Source: an uncultured Clostridia bacterium
Lineage (GTDB): Bacteria; Bacillota; Clostridia; Christensenellales; UBA1242
Assembly (NCBI GenBank): GCA_944348085.1
Contig: CALVMU010000012.1
Location: 1-40,244, forward strand
Direction: 5' to 3'
DNA length: 40,244 nucleotides
The notes under the pieces are model-generated. The model was not told where the DNA came from. It ran no database searches and saw nothing but the letters and a program-made list of their open reading frames with translations. The position numbers and the translations under genes were made by a program. The number at the start of each line of letters is the position of its first letter. The stretch's first letter is position 1. Below, one piece after another: positions 17,353-25,268 of the stretch.

Positions 17353-18778
17353 AAAATATAACGAAAAGCGTGATTTTTCAAAGACGGACGAGCCAGAAGG
17401 CAAAGTTCAAAAAAGCAGTCAAAAAAGATTTGTCATTCAATTTCATAGGGCAAGACGCGACCACTATGATTTCAGGCTTGAGCATAACGGCGTTCTTGTC
17501 AGCTGGGCCATTCCAAAAGGGCTTTCAGAAAACTATAAAGACAAGCGCCTTGCTGTCAAGGTCGAGGACCATCCGCTTGACTATATCAGCTTTAAAGGTC
17601 GCATTCCAAAAGGGCAGTATGGTGCAGGCACGGTTGAGATTTGGGACGACGGCGTTTATGAGTGCGAACCGACACTGTCCAAAGGTTTGAAAGAGGGCAG
17701 TTTTAAAGTTGCATTGATTGGCAAAAAGCTTCAAGGCATTTGGGCTTTTGTCAAAATGGAAGGCGACAACTGGCTGGCAATTTATGAAAAAGCGCAACCG
17801 CAAAAAAGCGCACAAAACAAAGAAAAAACAATAAAAACTTTGAAGAAATCGCTCAATCGCAATCCTTTTGATTTTGCGTCTGTCAAACTTGCGCTTTTGT
17901 CTGAAAAAATTCCAAAAGGCAAAGATTGGGCGTTTGAGATAAAATATGACGGCTATCGCACTCTTGCTTTTGTGAAAAATGGCAAGGCAATTTTAAAAAG
18001 CAGAAACAACAAAGACTTCACTCAAAAGTTTAAATCGCTTTGTGCAGAACTATCTGATTTTGCAAACGAAAATTCTGCTGTCTTTGACGGCGAAGTCGTG
18101 GTTTTTGATGAAAATGGCAGAAGCGACTTTTCGCTTTTGCAACAGGCAATAAAAAATGGAAAAGGACAGCTCTTCTATGTCATTTTTGACATTTTGGCTT
18201 TAAACGGAGAAGACTTGCGTGCAAAACCACTTAAAGTAAGGCGAAAGGCGCTTGAGACTTTTAAAAAATTTCCGCCACACATTTTGCTTAGTCAGCAAGC
18301 GATTGATAAAGGCAAAGAAAGTTTTGCTCTTGCCAAAAAACTTAACCTAGAAGGGATTGTAGCAAAAAATTTAAATTCGCTCTATGACGGACAGCGCAAT
18401 GAAGATTGGCTCAAAATCAAGTGCTATAAAAAGCAAGAATTTGTTATTGGAGGGTTTGAAACGAGCGACAAAAACCAAGAGCTCAGCGCAATCTTGCTTG
18501 GAGCATACAACAAAGGCTTGCTCACATATTATGGCAAAGTTGGCACAGGTTTTGACGACGAAGAGCGCAAAAGCTTGCGCAAAAAATTTGACAAGATTGT
18601 TGTGGAAACCAGCCCATTTGACAACTCGCCAAACCTAAAGCATGTGATTTTTGTAAAACCAAAACTTGTTGCCGAGATAAAGTTTGCCGAGCTGACCAAA
18701 GAAAAAATTATCAGACAGGGCGCTTTTATGGGGCTTAGAGAAGACAAAGACGCAAAAGATGTTGTGCTAGAGGCTTAA
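17342..18778 (+). CDS. ligD: LigD-type ATP-dependent DNA ligase with N-terminal 3'-phosphoesterase domain
   Basis: Two domains. Residues about 25-150 form the PE domain that trims 3' ends (RFVIQFHRARRDHYDFRLE with H35, H41 and D43; GVLVSWAIPKG; PKGQYGAGTVEIWDDG). Residues about 175-478 form the ligase: motif I EIKYDGYR with nucleotidyl Lys201, FDGEVVVFDENG, EGIVAKNLNS, and the OB fold KVGTGFDDEE. The polymerase domain of classical LigD is absent here and encoded by the next gene. GTG start overlapping ku, with AAGGAAGG upstream. Confidence 0.93.
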   Translation: MRLKKYNEKRDFSKTDEPEGKVQKSSQKRFVIQFHRARRDHYDFRLEHNGVLVSWAIPKGLSENYKDKRLAVKVEDHPLDYISFKGRIPKGQYGAGTVEIWDDGVYECEPTLSKGLKEGSFKVALIGKKLQGIWAFVKMEGDNWLAIYEKAQPQKSAQNKEKTIKTLKKSLNRNPFDFASVKLALLSEKIPKGKDWAFEIKYDGYRTLAFVKNGKAILKSRNNKDFTQKFKSLCAELSDFANENSAVFDGEVVVFDENGRSDFSLLQQAIKNGKGQLFYVIFDILALNGEDLRAKPLKVRRKALETFKKFPPHILLSQQAIDKGKESFALAKKLNLEGIVAKNLNSLYDGQRNEDWLKIKCYKKQEFVIGGFETSDKNQELSAILLGAYNKGLLTYYGKVGTGFDDEERKSLRKKFDKIVVETSPFDNSPNLKHVIFVKPKLVAEIKFAELTKEKIIRQGAFMGLREDKDAKDVVLEA

Positions 18779-18788
18779 GGAGCAAAAA

Positions 18789-19658
18789 ATGGAAGAGTTT
18801 GTAAGCGGAATAAAAATTTCACATCCAGACAGAGTGGTATATAAAAATGACGGCATAACAAAGCTTGAAGTTGCGCGATATTATGACAAGGTGAAAGAGA
18901 AGATGTTTCCATACTTAAAAAACAGATTGCTCAGCGTGATTCGAGCGCATAACGATATAGGCGAGGTGTTTTTCAAAAAACATCCAAACGCCAAAAGCAA
19001 ATTTGTAAAGTCGGTTGTTATAGAAAATGAAGATGAACCGTATTTTTATCTGCCAAACGCCGACTCAGTTGTCTATCAAGCGCAACTTGGCACGATTGAG
19101 TTTCATATTTGGGCAAGCTCTCTGCCAAAAATAGAACAGCCTGACATAATGACTTTTGACCTTGACCCAGACCAAAACTTAAGCTTAGACAAATTGCGAG
19201 AAGGTGTGAGTCAGCTTAAAAAATTGCTGGACCAACTTGGACTGAAGGCCTTTTTAAAAACAAGTGGTGGCAAAGGCTATCATATTTTGGTGCCGTTCAG
19301 TTCTTCATCTGGTTATCAAGATTTTTCTGCCTTTGCAAGAGGAGTGGCAGAGCTTCTAGAAAGGCAAAACCCCAAACTTTTCACCACAAACATCAGAAAA
19401 AATGAAAGAAAGGGCAAAATTTTTGTGGATTTTTTGCGCAACAAAAAAGGCGCGACCTGCGTTTGTCCATATTCCTTAAGGGCGAGAGCTGGCGCATCGG
19501 TTTCCTTTCCATTGTCTTGGAGCGAGCTTGACAAAGTTGCACCAAACGAGATAACCATGGCAAAGGCGATAAAGAAAATCAAAAACAAAGACCCTTGGCA
19601 AGATTTTTTCAAGGTTAAACAGAGTTTGTCAACCTTTGCTCAAAGCGAAAAAGGGTGA
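18789..19658 (+). CDS. LigD-type polymerase/primase (stand-alone Pol domain)
   Basis: Archaeo-eukaryotic primase-type polymerase that fills gaps with ribo- or deoxynucleotides during NHEJ. Seen: SHPDRVVYKNDGITKLEVARYY, LGTIEFHIWASSLP, catalytic FDLDP (D124, D126), KTSGGKGYHILVP, the third carboxylate in FVDFLRN, and TCVCPYSLRARAGASVSFPL. 289 aa equals one Pol domain. It lies 10 bp after the ligase gene, so PE-Lig and Pol are split over two polypeptides of one operon rather than fused. Confidence 0.93.
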   Translation: MEEFVSGIKISHPDRVVYKNDGITKLEVARYYDKVKEKMFPYLKNRLLSVIRAHNDIGEVFFKKHPNAKSKFVKSVVIENEDEPYFYLPNADSVVYQAQLGTIEFHIWASSLPKIEQPDIMTFDLDPDQNLSLDKLREGVSQLKKLLDQLGLKAFLKTSGGKGYHILVPFSSSSGYQDFSAFARGVAELLERQNPKLFTTNIRKNERKGKIFVDFLRNKKGATCVCPYSLRARAGASVSFPLSWSELDKVAPNEITMAKAIKKIKNKDPWQDFFKVKQSLSTFAQSEKG

Positions 19659-19670
19659 ATCAGCAAAAAA

Positions 19671-19703
19671 ATAACTTGGCATTTTCAGCCAAGCTATTTT
19701 CTT
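19671..19703. terminator. Bidirectional intrinsic terminator
   Basis: CTTGGC (19675-19680) pairs with GCCAAG (19688-19693), with flanking ATA/TAT and T-rich sequence on both sides. It separates the convergent NHEJ and nrdDG operons. Confidence 0.75.
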
Positions 19704-20227
19704 TTTTCGTTATATGGGCTTAAAACGACATGCCCTTCTTTCAAACTTTTTTGAACGTCTATCACGCGTTGATTTGATGAACCTTTAAAGCGAAGCGAAA
19801 TGTCTTTAAGTTTTTCCACAAACTCGCCATCAACAAGAATGTCAATGTTTTTTAAAAGTTCGCTTGTCCAAGGCGCGCAAACCTTTCCGCCAGGGAGCAG
19901 GTCTTCAAACAAATAGCCGCTATAGCACCAAATGGTTTTGTTTGGGTAGAGCGCTTTGACTTTTTCAGTCAAAGGCAGAAGCGCTTTTTGGTTTGCAATT
20001 TCCATAGGCTCCCCGCCAAGCAGAGAAAGTCCATTGATGTGGTCAGGCTCTAAAGACTTGACAATTTCATCAATCGTCTCTTCTGTGAAAGGCTTGCCGT
20101 AAGAAAAGCTCCAAGTCTCAGGATTAAAGCAGTTTTTGCAGTGGTGAGTGCAACCGCTTACAAACAAACTTGTTCTCACGCCTTCGCCGTTTGCAATGTC
20201 GTAAAATTTGATATTTCCGTAGTTCAT
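19694..20227 (-). CDS. nrdG: Anaerobic ribonucleotide reductase activating protein
   Basis: Radical SAM enzyme that installs the glycyl radical on NrdD. The 4Fe-4S motif CTHHCKNC (C26, C30, C33; C-x3-C-x2-C) and GLSLLGGEPMEIANQ are clear. 177 aa is typical. A much longer frame runs back into nrdD, but the ATG at 20227, with AAGGA upstream and MNYGNIKFYDIANGEGVRTS as N-terminus, is the family start. It begins 9 bp after the nrdD stop codon. Oxygen-sensitive; indicates anaerobic growth. Confidence 0.96.
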   Translation of the reverse strand: MNYGNIKFYDIANGEGVRTSLFVSGCTHHCKNCFNPETWSFSYGKPFTEETIDEIVKSLEPDHINGLSLLGGEPMEIANQKALLPLTEKVKALYPNKTIWCYSGYLFEDLLPGGKVCAPWTSELLKNIDILVDGEFVEKLKDISLRFKGSSNQRVIDVQKSLKEGHVVLSPYNEKRK

Positions 20228-20235
20228 ATTTTTCC

Positions 20236-22401
20236 TTATAAGTGCAAAACGCGGTCCTTTATCTCTTGCGTTCTTCCTTGGTTCCAGAATTGGCTTCCAA
20301 TGTAACCGCAAGTTCGTCTTGCAACATTCATTTTTGTTTGGTCACGGTTTCCGCATTTTGGGCATTCCCAAACAAGTTTGCCTGCGTCATCTTCAACAAC
20401 CATGATTTCGCCATCCCAGCCACAAACTTGACAGTAGTCTGATTTGGTGTTAAGCTCGGCATACATGATGTTGTCGTAAATAAATTTCATAACTTGCAAA
20501 ACGGCCTCAAGATTGTCTTGCATGTTTGGCACTTCAACATAGCTGATAGCTCCGCCAGTTGAAAGCGCTTGGAACTGGCTTTCAAACTTGAGTTTGTCAA
20601 ATGCGTTGATATGCTCGCAAACATGAACATGATATGAGTTTGTGATATAGTTTTTGTCTGTCACACCTTCAATTATGCCAAATCTCTTTTGAAGGCATTT
20701 TGCAAATTTGTAAGTTGTGCTTTCAAGAGGTGTGCCATAGATTGAAAAACCGATGTTTGTTTCAGCTTTCCACTTGTTTGTTGCATCATTCATGTGTTGC
20801 ATAACCTTTAAAGCAAATGGAGTTGCTTCAGGGTCAGTGTGTGATTTGCCTGTCATATATTTGACGCATTCATAAAGTCCAGCATAGCCAAGTGAGATTG
20901 TTGAATAGCCACCATACAAAAGTTTGTCAATGGTTTCGCCTGGTTTCAGCCTTGCAATTGCGCCGTGTTGCCAAAGGATTGGTGCAACATCAGAAAGAGT
21001 GCCTTTAAGGCGGTTGTGTCTTACCATAAGCGCTTCATAGCAAAGTCCAAGTCTTTCGTCAAAAATTTTCCAGAACTTGTCCATGTCGCCACCAGAAGAA
21101 AGTGCAACATCGACAAGGTTGATTGTTACAACGCCTTGATTAAATCTGCCGTAGAATTTGTAGTTTCCGTTTTCATCTTTCCAAGGTGAAAGGGCGCTTC
21201 GGCAACCCATAACAGGGAAGCAGTTGCCTTCTTTGAGCTCTTTCATTTTCTTTTCGCTGATATAGTCAGGAACAAGCCTCTTTGCAGTGCATTTTGCAGC
21301 CAGCTTTGTCAAATAATAGTATTTGCTGTCAGGGTAGATGTTGTCTTCTTCAAGAACATAAATAATCTTTGGGAAGGCAGGAGTGATTGACACGCCTTTT
21401 TCATTTTTAACGCCTTCATAGCGTTGTTTGAGAGTCTCTTCAATAATAAGAGCAAGGTCGTCTTTTTCGCGTTGGTTTTTGGCCTCGCCAAGATACAAAA
21501 ATTCGGTAACAAAAGGAGTTTGTCCGTTTGTTGTCATAAGTGTTATCATTTGATACTGGATTGTTTGAATGCCTTTGTTGATTTCTTGCTTAACTCTTTT
21601 TTCAGTGATTTGGTCGACCAGAGCTTCATCTTTGTCTTTTCCAATAATTTTCAACTCGTCCATCACATCTTTGCGAATTTTTTGTCTGCTTACATCAACA
21701 AAAGGTGCAAGGTGAGCAAGACTTATGCTTTGTCCGCCATATTGATTTGAGGCAACTTGAGCAACAATTTGAGTTGCAATGTTGCAAGCGGTTGAAAAAG
21801 AGTGTGGTTTTTCAATCAAAACATTTGAAATGACCGTGCCGTTTTGAAGCATGTCTTCAAGGTTTACAAGGTCACAGTTGTGCATTCTCTGCGCAAAATA
21901 GTCAGCATCATGAAAGTGAATAAGTCCTTCTTCATGCGCTTTCCAAATATGCTCAGGAAGCAAAAATCGCTTTGTCAGGTCTTTGCTGACCTCGCCAGCC
22001 ATATAGTCACGCTGAACGCTGTTTATGGTTGGGTTTTTGTTGCTGTTTTCCTGTTTAACTTCCTCATTTTGTCCGTCAATAATGGCAAAAATCTTTTTGT
22101 CAGTGCTGTTAAACTGCCTTGCAAGTTGACGGCGATAACGATAGGTGATATAGTTTTTGGCAACTTCAAAAGCGCCTTTTGCCATAATCGCCATTTCAAC
22201 AAAATCTTGAATTTCTTCCACGCCGACAGCTCTTGAAATCTTTTTACATTTTGCGGTGACCTCGCTTGTGATGTCGTCGATTTCCTTTTCTGTCAAGTGA
22301 CGCACTCCTGCATCGACAGAGTTGTTTGCCTTAGAAATAGCATTTCTGATCTTGTTTTGGTCAAAAGGCATTTCTTGGCCATTTCTTTTGATAATGTTCA
22401 T
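20236..22401 (-). CDS. nrdD: Anaerobic (class III) ribonucleoside-triphosphate reductase
   Basis: Reduces NTPs to dNTPs with a glycyl radical. N-terminal ATP cone (about residues 1-90: IIKRNGQEMPFDQNKI). The catalytic body has IHFHDADYF, NCDLVNLEDML and CNIATQIVAQVAS. The C-terminal zinc site is CQVCGWDG with CPKCGNRD, and the radical loop is RRTCGYIGSQFWNQG. 721 aa is normal. AGGAGGG precedes the ATG. Divergent from a Crp/Fnr gene with closely packed promoters, which suggests oxygen or redox control. Confidence 0.97.
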   Translation of the reverse strand: MNIIKRNGQEMPFDQNKIRNAISKANNSVDAGVRHLTEKEIDDITSEVTAKCKKISRAVGVEEIQDFVEMAIMAKGAFEVAKNYITYRYRRQLARQFNSTDKKIFAIIDGQNEEVKQENSNKNPTINSVQRDYMAGEVSKDLTKRFLLPEHIWKAHEEGLIHFHDADYFAQRMHNCDLVNLEDMLQNGTVISNVLIEKPHSFSTACNIATQIVAQVASNQYGGQSISLAHLAPFVDVSRQKIRKDVMDELKIIGKDKDEALVDQITEKRVKQEINKGIQTIQYQMITLMTTNGQTPFVTEFLYLGEAKNQREKDDLALIIEETLKQRYEGVKNEKGVSITPAFPKIIYVLEEDNIYPDSKYYYLTKLAAKCTAKRLVPDYISEKKMKELKEGNCFPVMGCRSALSPWKDENGNYKFYGRFNQGVVTINLVDVALSSGGDMDKFWKIFDERLGLCYEALMVRHNRLKGTLSDVAPILWQHGAIARLKPGETIDKLLYGGYSTISLGYAGLYECVKYMTGKSHTDPEATPFALKVMQHMNDATNKWKAETNIGFSIYGTPLESTTYKFAKCLQKRFGIIEGVTDKNYITNSYHVHVCEHINAFDKLKFESQFQALSTGGAISYVEVPNMQDNLEAVLQVMKFIYDNIMYAELNTKSDYCQVCGWDGEIMVVEDDAGKLVWECPKCGNRDQTKMNVARRTCGYIGSQFWNQGRTQEIKDRVLHL

Positions 22402-22452
22402 ACTTTCCCTCCTTCGAATAAGGCAAGATTTTGTTTTTTAGGCAAAATTAAC

Positions 22453-22481
22453 TTGACTTTCTAACACCATTATACTATACT
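22453..22481 (+). promoter_or_regulatory. Promoter of the Crp/Fnr gene, overlapping the nrdDG promoter region
   Basis: TTGACT (22453-22458), 17 bp, TATACT (22476-22481). On the other strand TATAAT (22469-22474) is a plausible -10 for nrdDG, so the two promoters overlap. Confidence 0.6.
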
Positions 22482-22525
22482 TTTTGTAGAAGTTTTGTTG
22501 TTTTTGCAACAAAAAGGGGAAAGGA

Positions 22526-23200
22526 GTGGAAATTTTAAGAGAGCTTAAAAAACTTGCGCTTTTCAAAGGTTGTCCCGACCAAGATATCGCACGCATGAAA
22601 AATTGCTTTAAGGCAGAAATCACCTCTTACGAGAAAGGAGAGGTGATTATTAACCAGTCCAGCGATGCAAATCGCGTCTATCTTATTGTAAAAGGAGAGG
22701 CGAATGTTGAACATGAAGACATGTTTGGCAACATTTCAATCATCCTAAATCTCAAGGCTGGCGATTTTTTTGGTCTTGAAGAGGCTTATGCTGACAAAAA
22801 CACCTATAAAGACGCACTCGTGTCAGCAGAAAAAGCGATTGTGGCAAGCTTTGACAGGCAAAAGATTATTTCTCCATGCTCAAACAATTGTCCTTGTCAT
22901 ATTATGCTTGCAAAAGACATGATGAAGATGATTTCCGCAAGGTCTTTAGCTTTAACCGATAAAATCAAACACCTTTCTCAGCGAGGCATTAAAGACAAAG
23001 TGCTTTCTTATCTTGAAACACAGAGCAGAATTGCAGGCTCAAGCTATTTTGAAATTCCATTCAACAAAACAGAGCTTGCAAATTACCTAGCGGTTGAGCG
23101 AAGCGCTCTTTCAACTGTGCTTGGAAAACTTAAAAAAGAGGGTGTCATTGACTTTGACAAGAAAAGATATCATATAAAAGCAAAAAATCAGGAAGAATAG
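22526..23200 (+). CDS. Crp/Fnr family transcription regulator
   Basis: 225 aa: an N-terminal cyclic-nucleotide-binding-like beta barrel (about 15-115; YEKGEVIINQSSDANRVYLIVKGEANV) and a C-terminal winged helix (about 150-218; ELANYLAVERSALSTVLGKLKKEGVI as the recognition helices). The linker holds ISPCSNNCPCHIM, a C-x3-C-x-C cluster where Clostridia-type members carry Cys that may hold an Fe-S or other redox cofactor; the ligands are inferred. GTG start with AAAGG upstream. Divergent from nrdDG, which it may control. Confidence 0.88.
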   Translation: MEILRELKKLALFKGCPDQDIARMKNCFKAEITSYEKGEVIINQSSDANRVYLIVKGEANVEHEDMFGNISIILNLKAGDFFGLEEAYADKNTYKDALVSAEKAIVASFDRQKIISPCSNNCPCHIMLAKDMMKMISARSLALTDKIKHLSQRGIKDKVLSYLETQSRIAGSSYFEIPFNKTELANYLAVERSALSTVLGKLKKEGVIDFDKKRYHIKAKNQEE

Positions 23201-23213
23201 TTCCTGATTTTTT
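23185..23213 (+). terminator. Intrinsic terminator after the Crp/Fnr gene
   Basis: AAATCAGGAA, loop GAATAG holding the stop codon, TTCCTGATTT, T run. Confidence 0.88.
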
Positions 23214-23233
23214 ATTTATCTAAAATTTTTGCC

Positions 23234-23851
23234 TTAAGCTTCGGCTTGTTCTTTTTTGGTTTTCTTTGAAGAGGCTTTTTCCTTGTTTTCTTGTTTTAAA
23301 AGCGCGTTTTCTTTTAAGAGATCACGGATTTCTTTAAGCAAATATTCGGTTGAATTTTGTTTTTTCTCCTCTTCCTCTTTTGCAGCTTTTGCCTTTTTCT
23401 CTTCGTCTATTTTCAAGACCTCAGCTTTGACAGCTTCCTTGTCTTTAAGGTTTACTCCTCTTGCCTTGAGTTCTGCTTTAAGCTCAGGTGACAGGCGATT
23501 TTTGTTGATAAAACCTTTTGCGTTCATCACAACCCTAAGGATGATAAAGATTGTAAGAGCAATAATGAAGAAGTTGATAACAGCAGTGATAAAGGCACCC
23601 CAATCAATATAGATGCTGTTTGCAAGGTCGATTGTTCCGTCTGTGTTGTAGGCGGCTTTCAAGATAGTGTAGGCAGAGTCCAGCCCTGTTCCGCCTAAAG
23701 ACAGCAAAAGGTTGATAAAAGGCATCAAAATTCCATTTGTAAGAGCGGTCACAATGGCAGTGAAGGCAGAACCAGTGATAACGCCGACAGCCATGTCTAA
23801 AATGTTTCCGCGAGTGATAAATTTTTTGAAATCGCTAAAAAACTTTTTCAT
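23234..23851 (-). CDS. mscL: Large-conductance mechanosensitive channel with long C-terminal tail
   Basis: Opens under membrane tension to release solutes in osmotic downshock. N-terminal amphipathic helix and TM1: KKFITRGNILDMAVGVITGS with the signature N-x-x-D-x-A-x-G. TM2: WGAFITAVINFFIIALTIF. The canonical protein ends near residue 130; this one is 205 aa because of an added highly charged, probably coiled-coil tail (KIDEEKKAKAAKEEEEKKQ, then RDLLKENALLKQENKEK). The C-terminal bundle normally acts as a molecular sieve, so the extension may be structural. AAAGGAG precedes the ATG. Confidence 0.93.
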   Translation of the reverse strand: MKKFFSDFKKFITRGNILDMAVGVITGSAFTAIVTALTNGILMPFINLLLSLGGTGLDSAYTILKAAYNTDGTIDLANSIYIDWGAFITAVINFFIIALTIFIILRVVMNAKGFINKNRLSPELKAELKARGVNLKDKEAVKAEVLKIDEEKKAKAAKEEEEKKQNSTEYLLKEIRDLLKENALLKQENKEKASSKKTKKEQAEA

Positions 23852-23942
23852 TTTTCTTTCTCCTTTGCAAGCATCATATCAAAAATTTGTCTTTTATCAA
23901 AGCAAATTTGCATATTTTGTCGAAAAAAGAGCTGAAAAAGTT

Positions 23943-24251
23943 TCAGCCCCAATAAATAAATTCGTTTCCACTAAAATTTTCATTGCAAAACTTTTGATAA
24001 GCAGTTTGAATTTGTTTGTTTACCAAAACAGGAATAGAATTTTCGCCTTGATTTGCTTTGTGTTTTAAAGCGTCAGAGTCTATTCTTTTTACAATTTTAT
24101 ATAAATAATCCTTTCCAATATTGCCATGCGAGGTTATTGTTCTTTCAAACTCATCAATCAAAAGAGAGGCAAGGTTTTCATCTTTAAGATGGTTTTTTGT
24201 AAAAGAAATTAAATTTCTAGCTTCAATATCAAGGATAAAAGTCTCTTCCAT
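23943..24251 (-). CDS. Hypothetical protein (102 aa)
   Basis: Helical, soluble, no recognisable motif. A central part reads DEFERTITSHGNIGKDYLYKI. Real by its AAGGAG site nine bases before the ATG and its position 9 bp behind a second small gene on the same strand. The pair lies at the boundary between core genes and the accessory region. Function unknown. Confidence 0.6.
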   Translation of the reverse strand: MEETFILDIEARNLISFTKNHLKDENLASLLIDEFERTITSHGNIGKDYLYKIVKRIDSDALKHKANQGENSIPVLVNKQIQTAYQKFCNENFSGNEFIYWG

Positions 24252-24260
24252 AATTTCTCC

Positions 24261-24503
24261 TTATTTTTCTGTTTTGTAAGAATTAAATCTTCGCCAATGC
24301 ACAAACGCAGAATCTATAGCTATGCAAGCATCAGCTTTTGATTTTTCAGCATTTCTGATAAGCTTGATTTTTTTCATGACATCTTTTAAGGCATAACCCA
24401 TTTCGTCAAACTTATCCCAAAGCAGAACATCCAAGTCGTTTCTATTTGCATTTTTTTGTGCGTATTCGATTAATACATTAGCAAGTTTGTAAGTTAAATC
24501 CAT
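24261..24503 (-). CDS. Hypothetical protein (80 aa)
   Basis: Helical, no known motif (starts MDLTYKLANVLIEYAQKNAN). GGAG precedes the ATG, and a TATACT box lies about 20 bp further upstream, so this is the first gene of a two-gene unit with the 102-aa protein. The pair's size would suit a toxin-antitoxin or a regulator pair, but nothing in the sequences shows this. Confidence 0.55.
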   Translation of the reverse strand: MDLTYKLANVLIEYAQKNANRNDLDVLLWDKFDEMGYALKDVMKKIKLIRNAEKSKADACIAIDSAFVHWRRFNSYKTEK

Positions 24504-24616
24504 TTTTTTTCTCCATAGACACTAGTATATCAAAATTAGAAACAAATTTCAATAGTAAAATTAAATAATTTTGACAAAACATGTAAAAATTTAAATTATT
24601 TTACGAGCAGGCGAGT

Positions 24617-24645
24617 TTGACAAAAGAGGCAAGATGTTGTATTAT
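24617..24645 (+). promoter_or_regulatory. Promoter overlapping the start of the 59-aa ORF
   Basis: TTGACA (24617-24622), 17 bp, TATTAT (24640-24645). It would start transcription after the ATG at 24634, favouring the GTG at 24667 with GGGGAG upstream. A weaker upstream promoter candidate (TTGACA at 24571) would suit the ATG instead. Confidence 0.5.
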
Positions 24646-24813
24646 AAAAGTGGGGAGCAAACCAGCGTGAGCATTCCTTCAAATTATGAAGGAATGACAG
24701 AGCACTATTTTGATAACTATCCAGATTACATAACCGCACAAATCGATTATCTTGAAAAACACATGAATTTTGAGAAATATGGAATAAACTATTCCAGAAC
24801 AAAGGAGTTTTAA
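24634..24813 (+). CDS. Small hypothetical protein (59 aa, or 48 aa from a GTG)
   Basis: Acidic/aromatic-rich peptide (HYFDNYPDYITAQIDYLEK). Start uncertain: ATG at 24634 has AGAGG at good spacing; GTG at 24667 has GGGGAG. A 9-bp inverted repeat (24672-24680 and 24688-24696) sits just after the GTG and holds an internal ATG at its end, which could fold over the start of translation. It is followed 3 bp later by the next gene. No family recognised. Confidence 0.5.
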   Translation: MLYYKSGEQTSVSIPSNYEGMTEHYFDNYPDYITAQIDYLEKHMNFEKYGINYSRTKEF

Positions 24814-24816
24814 ACT

Positions 24817-25002
24817 ATGATGGAGCTTAAACGGATGCGTCTAGATTTTATAGAGGAAGCAGTGATTTTAGAGAAAGGTCTGTTGCAAGATGAGGAAATA
24901 AAAAAGGAACTATATAAATCTCCTTATACAAAAGAAGAAGTAGACGCATATTTGATTTCAGATAAGAGAAAAGAAAGCGTTTTGCTTAAAGAGGCTCGCT
25001 AA
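24817..25002 (+). CDS. Small hypothetical protein (61 aa)
   Basis: Highly charged helical peptide (RLDFIEEAVILEKGLLQDEEI). AAAGGAG ten bases before the first of two adjacent ATGs. Second gene of a two-gene unit. Charge and size resemble an antitoxin or a small regulator, but no motif supports this. Confidence 0.5.
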   Translation: MMELKRMRLDFIEEAVILEKGLLQDEEIKKELYKSPYTKEEVDAYLISDKRKESVLLKEAR

Positions 25003-25060
25003 AGGGCTTCTAAAATGCGCTGAGACAGATTTCGTTTAAATTTTTTAAAAAATTTCCGGC

Positions 25061-25092
25061 AAAAAAGACTGTTTTTGCAATACAAAACAGCC
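25061..25092 (-). terminator. Intrinsic terminator, minus strand
   Basis: GGCTGTTTT, short loop, AAAACAGTC, six T on the minus strand. It is a second stop behind the DUF3800 locus. On the plus strand the same hairpin lies after the small two-gene unit. Confidence 0.65.
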
Positions 25093-25105
25093 TAGCTTTT
25101 GTTTT

Positions 25106-25218
25106 AAAAAAGCCGAGAGATAAACTCTCGACTTTTTAGGTTAGTTGCCGCCTTGTGACAAGAGAACTAATCTTGTTTACTTTAAATTAAAGCACTTTAG
25201 TCGGACTTAATGCTAACC
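25106..25218 (-). ncRNA. Structured RNA downstream of DUF3800 (RNA 2) with terminator
   Basis: The minus-strand sequence is closed by GGTTAG (25213-25218) and CTAACC (25139-25144). Inside are CATTAAGTCC, AGTGC, a CTTTA/TAAAG hairpin and a CAAGA/TCTTG hairpin with a 7-nt loop, then AGGCGGC. A terminator follows (CGAGAG/CTCTCG, 25114-25130, then T run). TAAGTCC sits at the same distance from the closing stem, and AGTGC, two hairpins and a G-rich 3' strand occur in the same order, as in the RNA upstream of the gene. TATTAT (25223-25228, read on the minus strand) ends six bases before GGTTAG, so it may have its own weak promoter, or be the 3' end of the DUF3800 message. Confidence 0.65.
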
Positions 25219-25268
25219 TATTTATAATATAACCACAAAACAAGATAAATATTCCAGAAATACTGCCA

